From the NCBI RefSeq assembly GCF_003721435.2, contig NZ_CP054585.1, positions 62,001 through 126,000 on the forward strand: a stretch of DNA of 64,000 nucleotides. The letters are read 5' to 3'. The notes under the pieces were generated by a model, which was not told the origin of the DNA, ran no database searches, and was given only the letters and a program-made list of their open reading frames with translations. This DNA is from Halorubrum sp. CBA1229. Its GTDB lineage: Archaea; Halobacteriota; Halobacteria; Halobacteriales; Haloferacaceae. Every line of letters begins with the position of its first letter. Within the stretch, counting starts at the first letter, position 1. Positions 41,937 through 50,823 of this stretch are shown here, in pieces. Position numbers and translations under genes: made by a program.

Positions 41937-42262
41937 CTTATTTATAAGACTCCGACGCTGGATGGACGGTAAACACCTCCAAAGCCCCAGTCGCGACGGC
42001 TCGCGCGGCTTGCTGCGTTCCTCGCTCGTTCGCTTCGCTCACTCGCTGCGGTACTTGCTGCGCCGTGCTTCGCCCTCGCGACTGCCCCTTTGAGTCCCTC
42101 CCCGTCCCGCACCTCAAGCCTCCCCAACCTCGCCGCTCGCTTAGGGCTCCCTTCGGTCGCCCTTATCGCTCGCGGCGTCCCTCGCACGCGCTGCTCGGCC
42201 GCGAGGCGGCCTCGCAGGCGCGCGCCGACCGCCCCCACGATGACCCGTGATGATAACCCGTA
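41937..42262 (-). repeat. structured intergenic repeat, copy 3, inverted (candidate ncRNA)
   Basis: The 448-base gap 41864-42311 holds no credible gene. The core is on the minus strand from 42226 down to 41972. Features: hairpin GGCCGC-CTC-GCGGCC (42197-42211); a longer stem closed by CGCCGC / GCGGCG (42131-42136 / 42172-42177); conserved GAGGTTGGGGAGGCTTGAGG; conserved GGGACTCAAAGGGGCAG (42082-42098); and conserved GACTGGGGCTTTGGAGGTGT at the end. GTTATCATC about 30 bases upstream (42254-42262) is a weak TATA; TTATTTATAAG (41939-41949) lies past the 3' end. Confidence 0.8.
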
Positions 42263-42311
42263 CCGTCTGCTCACCACCGCGATTTAATTCGGTGACCGCC
42301 CAGACACGCAC

Positions 42312-43430
42312 ATGGACGAACTCGCGGACCTGACCGAAGAGCTGGTCGCCATCCCCTCCCACGAGGACGAGACCGACGCCGGCGACGCGATCGAGGAGTG
42401 GCTCCGCGCGGAGACCGACGCGCAGGTCGAGCGCGACGCGGTCGGTAACGTGATCGCTTATAAAGGCTCAACCGACGATCCCGACGCCGACACCCTCGCC
42501 TTCGTCGGCCACCACGACGTGGTCCCGCCGGCCGAGCGCCAGACGACCGGCGACGGCAACGCGGGCGAGTACGTCGTCGAGCGCCGCGACGGCCGAATTT
42601 ACGGCCGGGGCGCGGCCGACATGAAAGGCGCGGTGGCGGCCTGCCTGCTCGCGTTCCGGGACGCCGAGCCACCGGCCGGCCGCGAGCTGGCGGTCGCGTC
42701 GTTCGTCGGCGAGGAGGTCGGCGGGACCGGCGCGCGCCACGCGATCGAGGCGGGGTTCGCCCCCGACCGCGCGGTCGTCGCCGAGGGGTCGACGGACTAC
42801 TCGAAGCCGGGCGTCACCGACGTCGTCGTCGCGCACAAGGGGCGCCGGGCCTCGACGCTCGTCGCGCACGGGACCGCGGCGCACGCCTCCGAGCCCGAGC
42901 GCGGCGAGAACGCGATCTACCGCGCTAGCGACGCGATCGACGTCGTCCGCGACCTCGACGCCCCGGCGGCGACCGTCTTCGGCGAGTCCGTGGCCGGGTC
43001 GCTCGCGGTCACGATCGTCGAGGGCGGCGAGACGTGGAACGTGATCCCGGAGCGCTGCGAGGTGACGATCGACGAGCGAACGGTGCCGGGCGACCGCGCC
43101 GACCTCGCCCGCGCCGCCGAGGCGGTCCCGGGCGTCGAGTGGGAGATCGAGCAGGACCTCCCGCCGATGGCCTGCGGCGACGACGCGTTCGCGGAGGCGA
43201 CGCTCGCGGTCGCCCGCGACGTCCACGACGACCTGGGGCTCGATGCGCCGGAACACGTCGTCAAGCCGCACGCGACCGACGCGGGCTGGCTCGCCGAGGC
43301 GGGCACCGACCCCCTCGTCTGCGGGGCCTCCGAGCCGGGCGAGGCGCACACCGATACCGAGAGCGTCGGGATCGACGTCCTCGACCGCTGTTACCGCATC
43401 TATACGGGCGTCGCCGAGCGGTCGTTCTGA
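42312..43430 (+). CDS. M20-family metallopeptidase/deacylase (DapE/ArgE-like)
   Basis: 372 residues. Two-zinc amidohydrolase fold. Metal-ligand motifs: FVGHHDVVPP (His, Asp), GRGAADMKGAVAA (bridging Asp), SFVGEEVGGTGARH (catalytic Glu, then Glu ligand), VAEGSTDYS (Asp/Glu ligand), and the C-terminal GASEPGEAHTDTESVG (His ligand). The dimerisation domain lies near residues 170-280. Substrate could be succinyl-diaminopimelate, N-acetylornithine/lysine or a small peptide; neighbours do not decide. Confidence 0.9.
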   Translation: MDELADLTEELVAIPSHEDETDAGDAIEEWLRAETDAQVERDAVGNVIAYKGSTDDPDADTLAFVGHHDVVPPAERQTTGDGNAGEYVVERRDGRIYGRGAADMKGAVAACLLAFRDAEPPAGRELAVASFVGEEVGGTGARHAIEAGFAPDRAVVAEGSTDYSKPGVTDVVVAHKGRRASTLVAHGTAAHASEPERGENAIYRASDAIDVVRDLDAPAATVFGESVAGSLAVTIVEGGETWNVIPERCEVTIDERTVPGDRADLARAAEAVPGVEWEIEQDLPPMACGDDAFAEATLAVARDVHDDLGLDAPEHVVKPHATDAGWLAEAGTDPLVCGASEPGEAHTDTESVGIDVLDRCYRIYTGVAERSF

Positions 43431-43523
43431 GCGGGCGCGACCGGGCCGCGTCCGATCCGTCTACGCCGCGAGCGGCACGGTATGGAAGGGGTTTTATGCG
43501 CCCCGCGGAAACTGTGGGCTACT

Positions 43524-43676
43524 ATGGGAGACAAATCGAAGGCTCAAAAGAAGCGTCTGGCGAAGGCGGAGCGCCAGAACACCCGCGTCCCCGCGTGGGT
43601 CATGATGAAGACGGACATGAACGTGACGCGAAACCCCAAGCGGCGCAACTGGCGCCGGAACGACCTGGACGAATAA
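43524..43676 (+). CDS. rpl39e: ribosomal protein eL39
   Basis: 50 residues, full length. [20 protein letters not shown] then [20 protein letters not shown] and [11 protein letters not shown] is the archaeal L39e sequence, a basic peptide threading the exit tunnel wall of the large subunit. GGTTTTATG (43489-43497) lies about 28 bases upstream of this ATG. Its TAA is followed immediately by the L31e ATG. Confidence 0.97.
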
Positions 43677-43955
43677 ATGAGCACCAGCGACTTCGAGGAG
43701 CGCGTCGTCACCGTCCCGCTCCGCGACGCCAACGACAAGCCGGTACAGGAGCGCGCCGACTTCGCGATGCGGATCGTCCGCGAGCACCTCGCGCAGCACT
43801 TCTCCGTCGACGAGGACGACGTCGTCATCGACACCTCGGTCAACGAGGCCGTCTGGGCGAACGGGCGCGAGAACCCGCCGAGCAAGATCCGCGTCCGCGC
43901 GGCTCGGTTCGTCGAGGACGGCGAGCCCGTCGTCGAAGCCGAGTACGCCGAGTAA
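43677..43955 (+). CDS. rpl31e: ribosomal protein eL31
   Basis: 92 residues. Large-subunit protein near the tunnel exit. [34 protein letters not shown] and [20 protein letters not shown] are the L31e hallmarks; the haloarchaeal form is acidic. The start follows the L39e stop with zero gap, and aIF6 follows after one base. Confidence 0.97.
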   Translation: MSTSDFEERVVTVPLRDANDKPVQERADFAMRIVREHLAQHFSVDEDDVVIDTSVNEAVWANGRENPPSKIRVRAARFVEDGEPVVEAEYAE

Positions 43956-43956
43956 C

Positions 43957-44622
43957 GTGTTACGGGCGACCTTCACCGGCTCGTCGTACGTGGGCGTGTT
44001 CGCCCGCGCGATCGACGACCTCCTGTTGGTCCGGCCGGACGTCGACGAGGAGCTCGCCGAGTCGCTCGGCGAGGAGCTGGGCGCGGAGCCCCTCCTCACG
44101 ACGGTCGGCGGCGCCAACACCGTCGGCTCTCTCGCGACGGGCAACGAGAACGGCATTCTCGTTTCCGCGCGGGCGACCGAACGGGAGAAAACGCGGATCG
44201 CCGAGGCCGCCGACCGCGAGGTGGGCGAGCTCCCCGGCGAGATCAACGCGGCCGGCAACGTCGTCCTCGCGAACGACTACGGCGCCTACGTCCACCCGGA
44301 TCTCCCGCGCGAGTCGATCGTGACGATCAGGGATACTCTCGGCGTCCCCGTGGAACGCGGCGACCTCGGCGACGTCCGCACGGTCGGGACGGCGGCGGTC
44401 GCCAACGACACGGGCGTGCTCTGTCACCCCAAGTCGACCGAGTCGGAACTGCAGGCGGTCGAGGAGGCGCTCGACGTGCGCGCCGACCTCGGCACGGTCA
44501 ACTACGGCGCGCCGCTCGTCGGCTCCGGGCTCGTGGCCACCGACGAGGGGTACGTCGTCGGCGAGGACACCACCGGTCCCGAGCTGGGCCGGATCGAGGA
44601 GACGCTCGGTTTCATCGACTGA
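43957..44622 (+). CDS. eif6: translation initiation factor aIF6
   Basis: 221 residues, GTG start one base after the L31e stop. Ribosome anti-association factor with five-fold pseudosymmetry. Repeats are visible as recurring [16 protein letters not shown] / [18 protein letters not shown] / [19 protein letters not shown] segments. The L39e-L31e-aIF6 order is widely conserved in archaea. Complete length. Confidence 0.97.
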   Translation: MLRATFTGSSYVGVFARAIDDLLLVRPDVDEELAESLGEELGAEPLLTTVGGANTVGSLATGNENGILVSARATEREKTRIAEAADREVGELPGEINAAGNVVLANDYGAYVHPDLPRESIVTIRDTLGVPVERGDLGDVRTVGTAAVANDTGVLCHPKSTESELQAVEEALDVRADLGTVNYGAPLVGSGLVATDEGYVVGEDTTGPELGRIEETLGFID

Positions 44623-44865
44623 CTCCCGGCGTCGCCGACCCTTCGGCTCTCGGTTCTCCCGCTCTCTCACGGACCGACCGCGAGACGAGCGCTGCCTGTC
44701 TGCCCGTCTGTCCGTCAGCGAACACGCCAGCCCTCCTCCGGTCCTGACGCTCCCCTCCTTCCCCCCGAATTCGGGCCCTCCGGCCCGAGCGAATCGGATC
44801 CGATCTCGGAGTCGGTTCCTCGCCTTTTAGGAAGATACTTCCCTGTCCCTGCCGGATCGGTGAAC

Positions 44866-45042
44866 ATGAGTACCTACACGGTGAGTGGACGGTTCCAGAG
44901 TCGAGGCGACTTCCAGCCGTTCACGAAGGAGGTCGAGGCCGAGAACGAGGATCTCGCCCGCGAGCGCATCTACACCACGGTCGGGAGCCAGCACAACCGG
45001 AAGCGCACCCAGATCGAGATCGAGGAGGTGTCCGCGGCATGA
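44866..45042 (+). CDS. rpl18a: ribosomal protein eL18a/L20a (LX)
   Basis: 58 residues. The short archaeal LX form: MSTYTVSGRFQSRGDFQPF, EAENEDLARERIYTTVGSQH, KRTQIEIEEV. I use the ATG after a GTG two codons upstream. A CCTTTTAGG element (44822-44830) is about 35 bases before the start. Its stop overlaps the prefoldin start (ATGA). The 243 bases before it hold nothing I can identify beyond this promoter. Confidence 0.95.
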   Translation: MSTYTVSGRFQSRGDFQPFTKEVEAENEDLARERIYTTVGSQHNRKRTQIEIEEVSAA

Positions 45043-45497
45043 TGGGCGGCGGACAACAGCAGCTCCAGCAGCTCTCCCAGGAGCTGCAGGCGCTCGACGA
45101 GGAGATCGAGACCCTCGAAGAAGAGATCGCCGACTACCGCGAGGAGCAGTCCGACATCGACGACGCGGTCGAAGCCATCGAGACCCTCGACACGGGCTCG
45201 ACAGTGCAGGTCCCGCTCGGCGGCGGCGCCTACGTCCGCGCCGAGGTCCAGGACATCGACGAGATCATCGTCTCGCTCGGCGGCAACTACTCCGCCGAGC
45301 AGAGCGAGGGCGACGCCATCGACGTGCTCCGGCGCAAGCAGGAGGCGCTCGACGACCGCATCGAGGAGACGGAAGAAGAGGTCGACGAGCTCGAGTCCGA
45401 GAGCGAGGAGCTCGAACAGCAGGCCCAGCAGATGCAACAGCAGATGCAGCAACAGCAGATGCAGCAGATGCAGCAGGGCGAAGGCGGCGAGGAGTAA
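45039..45497 (+). CDS. pfdA: prefoldin subunit alpha
   Basis: 152 residues. Hexameric chaperone subunit with two coiled-coil arms around beta hairpins. QQLQQLSQELQALDEEIETL starts the first helix, GSTVQVPLGGGAYVRAEVQD is the hairpin, and IEETEEEVDELESESEELEQ the second helix. The C-terminus is a Gln/Met-rich run (QQMQQQMQQQQMQQMQ) that may be disordered or sticky. Overlaps L18a and precedes ftsY by eight bases: a translation/secretion operon. Confidence 0.95.
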   Translation: MMGGGQQQLQQLSQELQALDEEIETLEEEIADYREEQSDIDDAVEAIETLDTGSTVQVPLGGGAYVRAEVQDIDEIIVSLGGNYSAEQSEGDAIDVLRRKQEALDDRIEETEEEVDELESESEELEQQAQQMQQQMQQQQMQQMQQGEGGEE

Positions 45498-45505
45498 GGT
45501 AGACC

Positions 45506-46636
45506 GTGTTCGACGGACTGAAAGACAAGCTCTCGGGGTTCCGGAAGGACGTCGAGGAGAGCACCGACGTCGAGGAGCCCGCTGAGGGCGACGAGCCGGA
45601 CGCCGACGAGACGCCCGCGAGCGACGGCGCCGTAACGGAAGCCGCCGACGTCGGGGAGAGCGCCGGGGAAGGCGCCGCGGTGTCCGCCGCCGCGACTGAC
45701 GCGGGAGACGGCGACGCGGACGACGACGCTGACGGGTCCGACGACGAACCCAGCACCTTCCAGCGCGCGAAGGCGTTCGCGACCGGCCGGATCATCATCG
45801 AGGAGGAGGACTTAGAGGAGCCGCTGTGGAACCTCGAAATGGCCCTCCTCGAGAGCGACGTGGAGATGAGTGTCGCCGAGCAGATCCTCGACACCGTCCG
45901 CGAGAAGATGCTCGGGGAGTCGCGCAAGCAGGTCGAGACGACCGGCGAGCTCGTCGAGTCGGCGCTCCACGACGCGCTCCTCGACGTGATCGCCGTCGGG
46001 CAGTTCGACTTCGAGGAGCGGATCGCCGAGGCCGACAAGCCCGTCACCATCGTCTTCACCGGCGTCAACGGCGTCGGGAAGACGACGAGCATCGCGAAGC
46101 TCTCCGAGTGGCTCGCCGACCGCGGCTACTCCTCCGTCCTCGCGAACGGCGACACCTACCGGGCCGGCGCGAACGAGCAGATCGCGGAGCACGCCGACCG
46201 GCTCGACCGGGAGCTCATCTCCCACGACCAGGGCGGCGACCCCGCGGCCGTCATCTACGACGGCGTGGAGTACGCCGCCGCCAACGACGTCGACGTCGTG
46301 CTCGGCGACACGGCCGGCCGGCTCCACACGAGCGACGACCTGATGGCGCAACTGGAGAAGATCGACCGCGTCGTCGACCCGGACATGACGCTGTTCGTCG
46401 ACGAGGCGGTCGCGGGCCAGGACGCCGTGAACCGCGCGAAGGAGTTCAACGACGCCGCCGAGATCGACGGCGCCATCCTGACGAAGGCCGACGCCGATTC
46501 CTCGGGCGGCGCCGCCATCTCGGTGGCGTACGTCACCGGGAAGCCGATCCTCTTTTTAGGTACCGGACAGGGATACGACGACCTCACCCTGTTCGACCCC
46601 GAGGAGCTCGTCGAGAGCCTGCTCGACGAGGAGTGA
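45506..46636 (+). CDS. ftsY: signal recognition particle receptor FtsY
   Basis: 376 residues, GTG start. SRP receptor GTPase. Residues about 15-84 are a strongly acidic Asp/Glu/Ala region (membrane-association or haloadaptation), then the N domain (PLWNLEMALLESDVEMSVAE) and the G domain: G1 FTGVNGVGKTTS (185-196), DTAGRLHTSDDLM, TKADADSSGGAAISV and LGTGQGYDDL. Last gene of the L18a-pfdA-ftsY run; ffh is not adjacent here. Confidence 0.96.
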   Translation: MFDGLKDKLSGFRKDVEESTDVEEPAEGDEPDADETPASDGAVTEAADVGESAGEGAAVSAAATDAGDGDADDDADGSDDEPSTFQRAKAFATGRIIIEEEDLEEPLWNLEMALLESDVEMSVAEQILDTVREKMLGESRKQVETTGELVESALHDALLDVIAVGQFDFEERIAEADKPVTIVFTGVNGVGKTTSIAKLSEWLADRGYSSVLANGDTYRAGANEQIAEHADRLDRELISHDQGGDPAAVIYDGVEYAAANDVDVVLGDTAGRLHTSDDLMAQLEKIDRVVDPDMTLFVDEAVAGQDAVNRAKEFNDAAEIDGAILTKADADSSGGAAISVAYVTGKPILFLGTGQGYDDLTLFDPEELVESLLDEE

Positions 46637-46672
46637 GGGCGGTCGGACCGCCTCTTTCCGCTTCGTTCGGCG

Positions 46673-48289
46673 CTACCCCTCGCCGACCATCCGCTCTTCC
46701 TCGTCCCACTCCCGCTCGCGCAGCTCGTACTTCTGGATCTTCCCCGTCGCCGTCGTCGGGAGCTCGGCGACGAACTCCACCTCGCCAGGCGTCTTGTAGT
46801 CGGCGACGCGCTCACGCACGAACGTCTTGAGCTCTTCGGACGTCGCGCCAGCGTCGTCGGGGTCGCCGCTCTCCGGGACGACGAACGCCTTGGGGGTCTC
46901 GCCCCACCGCTCGTCGGGTGCGGGGATGACGGCCACGTCGGAGACGACGTCGTGCTCGAAGAGGGTGTCCTCCAACTCGATCGAGGAGATGTTCTCGCCG
47001 CCGGAGATGATGATGTCCTTCTTGCGGTCCTGGATCGAGACGAAGCCGTCCTCGTCGACGACGGCCAGGTCGCCCATGTGGTAGTATCCCTCCAAGCGCT
47101 CGGTGAACGCCTGCTCGGTGGCCTCGGGCTTGTTCCAGTAGCGGTCCATCACCTGGTTGCCGCGGACGACGATCTCGCCGATCGTCTCGCCGTCCGGGGG
47201 CACGTCCTCGCCGTCCTCGTCGACGACGCGCACGTCGGTCCCGAGGTAGCCGATCCCCTGCGTCTTCTTCACCGCGAACCGGTCTGGCGAGTCCGCGTCG
47301 AAGTGTCGCTTCGCGTCAGAGGTGGTGATCAGGGGCCCGGTCTCGGTCGCGCCGTACACGTGTTTGAGGTCCCAGCCGAACTCCTCCTCGACGGTGCGGA
47401 TCGTCGCCTCCGGCGGGGCCGCGCCGGCGGTCGCGACCCGCACGTCGTTGTCGCCGGCCGTCGCGCCCCCGTGTTCGGCGTGGTGATCGCCGAGCATGTT
47501 GAGCACGGTCGGCGCCGCACAGAAGTAGGAGACGTCCTCCTCGCGGATCCGCTCGAACGCCTCGGCGACGTCGACCCCGCGAGTGCAGATGTGCCGGGCG
47601 CCCATGCCCGTGATCGCGTAGATGTGTCCCCAACCGTTGACGTGGAACATCGGGAGCGTCCAGAGGTAGACGTCGTCATCGGCGATTTCCTGGTGGATCG
47701 AGATCAGGTACGCGTGGAGCGTCTCGGCACGGTGCGTCCGGCAAACCCCCTTCGGGTCGCCGGTCGTCCCCGAGGTGTAGTTGATCGTGATCACCTCGTC
47801 CTCGTCCATCTCCGGGCGCTCGTAGGCGTCGGGGTCCGCGGCCGCGAGCGCCTCGTCGAACGACTCCCACTCGCCCGCGACCGCGTCGGCGTCGTTCGTG
47901 AGGAAGGTCTCCGTCGGCACCTCGTCGCGGACGGCCTCGATCCGGTCGGCGTACTCGGCGTCGGCGTAGATCGCGTCGACGCCGGCGTCGGAGAGCATGT
48001 ACGCGAAGTCGTCCGGCGTGAGCCGGTAGTTCAGCGGGGTGTGGATCGCGCCCACCTGCATCGCGCCGTAGGCGGCCTCCAGGTGGTAGTGCGTGTTCGG
48101 GTCCAACACCGCGACGCGGTCGCCCTTCTCGATCCCGCGGGATTGGAGGGCGGCGGAGAACCGGTCCGCGCGCTCGCCGAGCTCAGCGTAGGTGTACCGG
48201 GTGCCGTCGGTCGCGAGGACGGCCTCCTCGTCGGCGTAGTGCCGTCGCGCCCGGTCCAAGAAGTCCGTCGTCAGTAGCGGTTTTCGCAT
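46673..48289 (-). CDS. AMP-binding acyl-CoA synthetase
   Basis: 538 residues. Adenylate-forming enzyme activating a carboxylic acid to its CoA thioester. P-loop-like motif YTSGTTGDPKGV, then YGATETGP, GYYHMGDLAVVDEDGFVSIQ, DRKKDIIISGGENIS and the catalytic Lys in TATGKIQKYELRE. PMFHVNGWGHIYAITGMGAR resembles medium-/long-chain and methylbutanoyl-type synthetases. Start at MRKPLLTTDF; an in-frame Met 16 codons upstream crosses a TATA-like AT-rich stretch (48295-48320). Substrate not determinable. Confidence 0.9.
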   Translation of the reverse strand: MRKPLLTTDFLDRARRHYADEEAVLATDGTRYTYAELGERADRFSAALQSRGIEKGDRVAVLDPNTHYHLEAAYGAMQVGAIHTPLNYRLTPDDFAYMLSDAGVDAIYADAEYADRIEAVRDEVPTETFLTNDADAVAGEWESFDEALAAADPDAYERPEMDEDEVITINYTSGTTGDPKGVCRTHRAETLHAYLISIHQEIADDDVYLWTLPMFHVNGWGHIYAITGMGARHICTRGVDVAEAFERIREEDVSYFCAAPTVLNMLGDHHAEHGGATAGDNDVRVATAGAAPPEATIRTVEEEFGWDLKHVYGATETGPLITTSDAKRHFDADSPDRFAVKKTQGIGYLGTDVRVVDEDGEDVPPDGETIGEIVVRGNQVMDRYWNKPEATEQAFTERLEGYYHMGDLAVVDEDGFVSIQDRKKDIIISGGENISSIELEDTLFEHDVVSDVAVIPAPDERWGETPKAFVVPESGDPDDAGATSEELKTFVRERVADYKTPGEVEFVAELPTTATGKIQKYELREREWDEEERMVGEG

Positions 48290-48419
48290 CAATTTATCAC
48301 TATTTATGATTGATAAAAGCGTTTGCGGCCGGCGCAAGACGACACGGCCACCACCGCCGCTCCGATCCCCGCCGTCGCGGCGCCGCGGGGTTTTAGCCGC
48401 GCGCCCTCGACGGTGGGGT

Positions 48420-48629
48420 ATGAGCGACGGATCCGGTCAATCGGCGGTCACCGGCGGATACGTGGGGCCCATCTCCGGGCTGTTGGCGCTGTGTTTCGCC
48501 CTTATGGCGGGACTGACCGCCGGTCGTGCGCTCTCCGGGGACCCCGCCGACGCGGCCCTCCCGGTCGCGTTCGCGCTCGGTGCGGTCCTCGCGATACGAT
48601 TCCGACAGCGACACGCCGGGACGGAGTGA
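48420..48629 (+). CDS. small two-helix membrane protein
   Basis: 69 residues. A short polar start (MSDGSGQSAVTGGYVG), helix LLALCFALMAGLTAGRAL, short loop SGDPADAAL, helix PVAFALGAVLAIRF and a basic end RQRHAGTE. GGTTTTAGCC (48388-48397) lies about 27 bases before the ATG. No family recognised. Likely real because of the promoter, helix pattern and acidic/basic topology; function unknown. Confidence 0.6.
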   Translation: MSDGSGQSAVTGGYVGPISGLLALCFALMAGLTAGRALSGDPADAALPVAFALGAVLAIRFRQRHAGTE

Positions 48630-48760
48630 GTCGACCCGGCGACGGGACCCGGGTTCGGCGGCGTCTTCCGCCGCGATGAGTATATAAATCGTGCGTGGTC
48701 GAATCGCACACGGGCGACGGGATCAGAACCCTTAACAGTCGCAACGGGTTTTGATACGAT

Positions 48761-48835
48761 AGCGGGATGGGATAGCCAGGAGATTCCGCCGGGCTCATAA
48801 CCCGGAGATCGGTAGTTCAAATCTACCTCCCGCTA
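48761..48835 (+). tRNA. initiator tRNA-Met (CAT anticodon)
   Basis: Full cloverleaf: acceptor AGCGGGA (48761-48767) pairs with TCCCGCT (48828-48834), followed by discriminator A. Anticodon arm CCGGG-CTCATAA-CCCGG has the three consecutive G:C pairs of initiator tRNA, and the A1:U72 end fits archaeal initiators. T arm GGTAG-TTCAAAT-CTACC. No intron and no encoded CCA. Upstream CCCTTAACAG (48730-48739) is a possible TATA element; a stronger GTATATAAAT lies at 48680-48689. Confidence 0.95.
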
Positions 48836-48953
48836 TTTTCTGGCCGAACGCCACGCTCGTAGTGGCGGCTCCGTCTCCCGCCTCGACCCCCTACCTCGCC
48901 GCGGCGCTCTCGAACCCGGAAGCGATTTCCGTCGCCCCGGCGTTCCGTCACGT

Positions 48954-49565
48954 ATGGATTACGAATCGAGCCTCGACCGCGCGATGGAGGAGGTACCGGA
49001 CCTCGGCGGCTCCGACGAGCGGCTGTCGGTGCCCGACCCGGAGACGCAGAAGGACGGCGCGTTCACCCGACTGACGAACCTCTCGGAGATCGCCGACGCC
49101 CTGAGCCGCGACCCCGAGCACGTCCACTCGAAGATCCAGCAGGAGCTCGGGACCGCCGGCCAGTACGAGTCGGGCCGCGCCCGCTACAGCGGCAACTTCC
49201 GCGAGCGCGACTTCCAGGCCGCGATCGACTCGTACATCGAGTCGTACGTCACCTGCTCGGAGTGCGGCCTCCCCGACACCCGGCTGGAGACCGAGAACCG
49301 CACGCCGATGCTCCGGTGTGAGGCGTGCGGGGCCTTCCGACCGGTCGCGAAGCAGAACACCTCGAACACCCAGCGGCAGGAGGAGGCCATCGAGTCGGGC
49401 AAGACGTACGAGCTCGAGATCGTCGGCACCGGCCGCAAGGGCGACGGCGTCGCCGAGGTCGGCGAGTACACCGTCTTCGTCCCCGGCGCGCAGGAGGGCG
49501 AGACCGTCAAGGCGTACATCAAGAACGTCTCCGGCAACCTCGCGTTCGCCCGCCGCGAGAACTGA
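48954..49565 (+). CDS. eif2b: translation initiation factor aIF2 subunit beta with TRAM domain
   Basis: 203 residues. Beta subunit of the ternary-complex factor that delivers initiator tRNA, encoded right after that tRNA gene. Core: TRLTNLSEIADALSRDPEHV then GRARYSGNFRERDFQAAIDS. Zinc ribbon Cys101, Cys104, Cys122, Cys125 (CSECG, CEACG). The C-terminal ~60 residues, GKTYELEIVGTGRKGDGVAE to the end, form a TRAM (RNA-binding) domain fused as in other haloarchaea. Confidence 0.95.
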   Translation: MDYESSLDRAMEEVPDLGGSDERLSVPDPETQKDGAFTRLTNLSEIADALSRDPEHVHSKIQQELGTAGQYESGRARYSGNFRERDFQAAIDSYIESYVTCSECGLPDTRLETENRTPMLRCEACGAFRPVAKQNTSNTQRQEEAIESGKTYELEIVGTGRKGDGVAEVGEYTVFVPGAQEGETVKAYIKNVSGNLAFARREN

Positions 49566-49646
49566 CCGGCCCGACGCGCCCGTCTTTTCGACTGAGGCCC
49601 GTTCCGCTACCCGACCGCTTATCGGCCCGTTCACGGATCGTGAGCC

Positions 49647-50822
49647 ATGGCGACACGACTCCCCGACGCCGCGTTCGAGGACCGGCTCGCGGCGGTCCGC
49701 GACCGGCTCGCCGCGACCGACGCCGACGCAGCGACGTGGTTCGGCGCGACCGCGATCGAGTACCTCACCGGCTTCCACCACATCCAGACCGAGCGCCCCG
49801 TCGTCCTCGCGGTGACGGCCGACCGGGTCGAGATCACGGTGCCCCGCCTGGAGGTCGAGCGCGTCGAGCCGAACTCCCGGATCGACGCGGTCCATCGCTA
49901 CTTCGACTACCCCGGCGGCGACCCGATCCGCGTCGCCGTCGATATGCTGGACGGGCTCGACGTCGACCGGGTCGCGACCGACGCCGACGGCGCCCCCGGT
50001 GTGATGGGGTACGACGGCCCCGCACTCTCCGAGTTCGTCGACGTCGAGACGCAGTCGTGGGTCGACCGCATGCGCTGGGAGAAGTCCGACGCCGAGGTCG
50101 ACCTGATCCGCGAATCGACCAAGTGGGCGAACCTCGGGCACCGCTACCTCGCCGACTTCACCGAGCCCGGCGCGCACCCGGCGACCGTCTCCCAGCGCGC
50201 GTCGACGGAGGCCTCGCGGGCGATGCTGGACACGTTGGGCGACACGTACAGCGTCCGGACGCGGGGCGACGGCCCCGTCCACGCCGGCTACATCTCCGGG
50301 CGGGAGACCGCGCTGCCGCACGGGCACACCCCGAACGAGCGGCTCGCCGAGGGCGACGTCCTCGTGACGGGCGCGACCGCGAACGTCGACGGCTACCGCT
50401 CCGAGCTGGAGCGGACGATGTTCGTCGGCGACTACACCGACGAGCAGGCGCACTACTTCGAACTCATGCTGGAGGCGCAGACGCTCGCGATCGACGCGCT
50501 TGGCCCGGGCGTCCCGGTGGCCGAAGTCGACGAGGTCGTCTGGGAGTACTTCGAGGAGCAGGGCGTGGCCGACCTCGCGCAACACCACGTCGGTCACAAC
50601 ATCGGGCTCGGCGCCCACGAGCCGCCGTACATCGACCGCGGCTGGGGAGAGCGCTACGACGGCGACGACGCCGTGATGGCGCCCGGGCAGGTGTATACGA
50701 TAGAGCCCGGGCTCTACGCCGACGAGTACGGGTACCGCCACTCGGACACCGTCGCGATCACCGAGTCGGGCACCGAGACGCTGACGCACTTCCCGCGCGA
50801 CATCGACGCGAACGTGGTGTGA
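49647..50822 (+). CDS. M24-fold (Xaa-Pro peptidase/creatinase-like) protein lacking metal ligands
   Basis: 391 residues. N-terminal creatinase-type domain (residues 1-140) and C-terminal pita-bread domain. The metal site of true M24 peptidases (Asp, Asp, His, Glu, Glu) maps here to Gly242 (VTGATANVDGY), Glu253 (RSELERT), His317 (HHVGHNIGLG), Glu353 (YTIEPGLY) and Ser366 (RHSDTVAIT), so three of five ligands are changed. The fold and the substrate His residues (HTPNERL; HEPPYI) remain. It may act like metal-free creatinase-type hydrolases or have no catalytic role. Often annotated Xaa-Pro aminopeptidase. Confidence 0.85.
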   Translation: MATRLPDAAFEDRLAAVRDRLAATDADAATWFGATAIEYLTGFHHIQTERPVVLAVTADRVEITVPRLEVERVEPNSRIDAVHRYFDYPGGDPIRVAVDMLDGLDVDRVATDADGAPGVMGYDGPALSEFVDVETQSWVDRMRWEKSDAEVDLIRESTKWANLGHRYLADFTEPGAHPATVSQRASTEASRAMLDTLGDTYSVRTRGDGPVHAGYISGRETALPHGHTPNERLAEGDVLVTGATANVDGYRSELERTMFVGDYTDEQAHYFELMLEAQTLAIDALGPGVPVAEVDEVVWEYFEEQGVADLAQHHVGHNIGLGAHEPPYIDRGWGERYDGDDAVMAPGQVYTIEPGLYADEYGYRHSDTVAITESGTETLTHFPRDIDANVV

Positions 50823-50823
50823 G

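Noticed and set aside
34405..42262. Insertion sequences or MITEs bounded by TTTATAAA boxes
   Set aside because: No transposase, no consistent terminal inverted repeat or target duplication; the boxes fit TATA elements better. Not fully excluded.
40921..42287. Several 60-130 codon frames inside the structured repeats
   Set aside because: Composition follows the repeat DNA, frames differ between copies, and the variation pattern favours RNA stems over codons.
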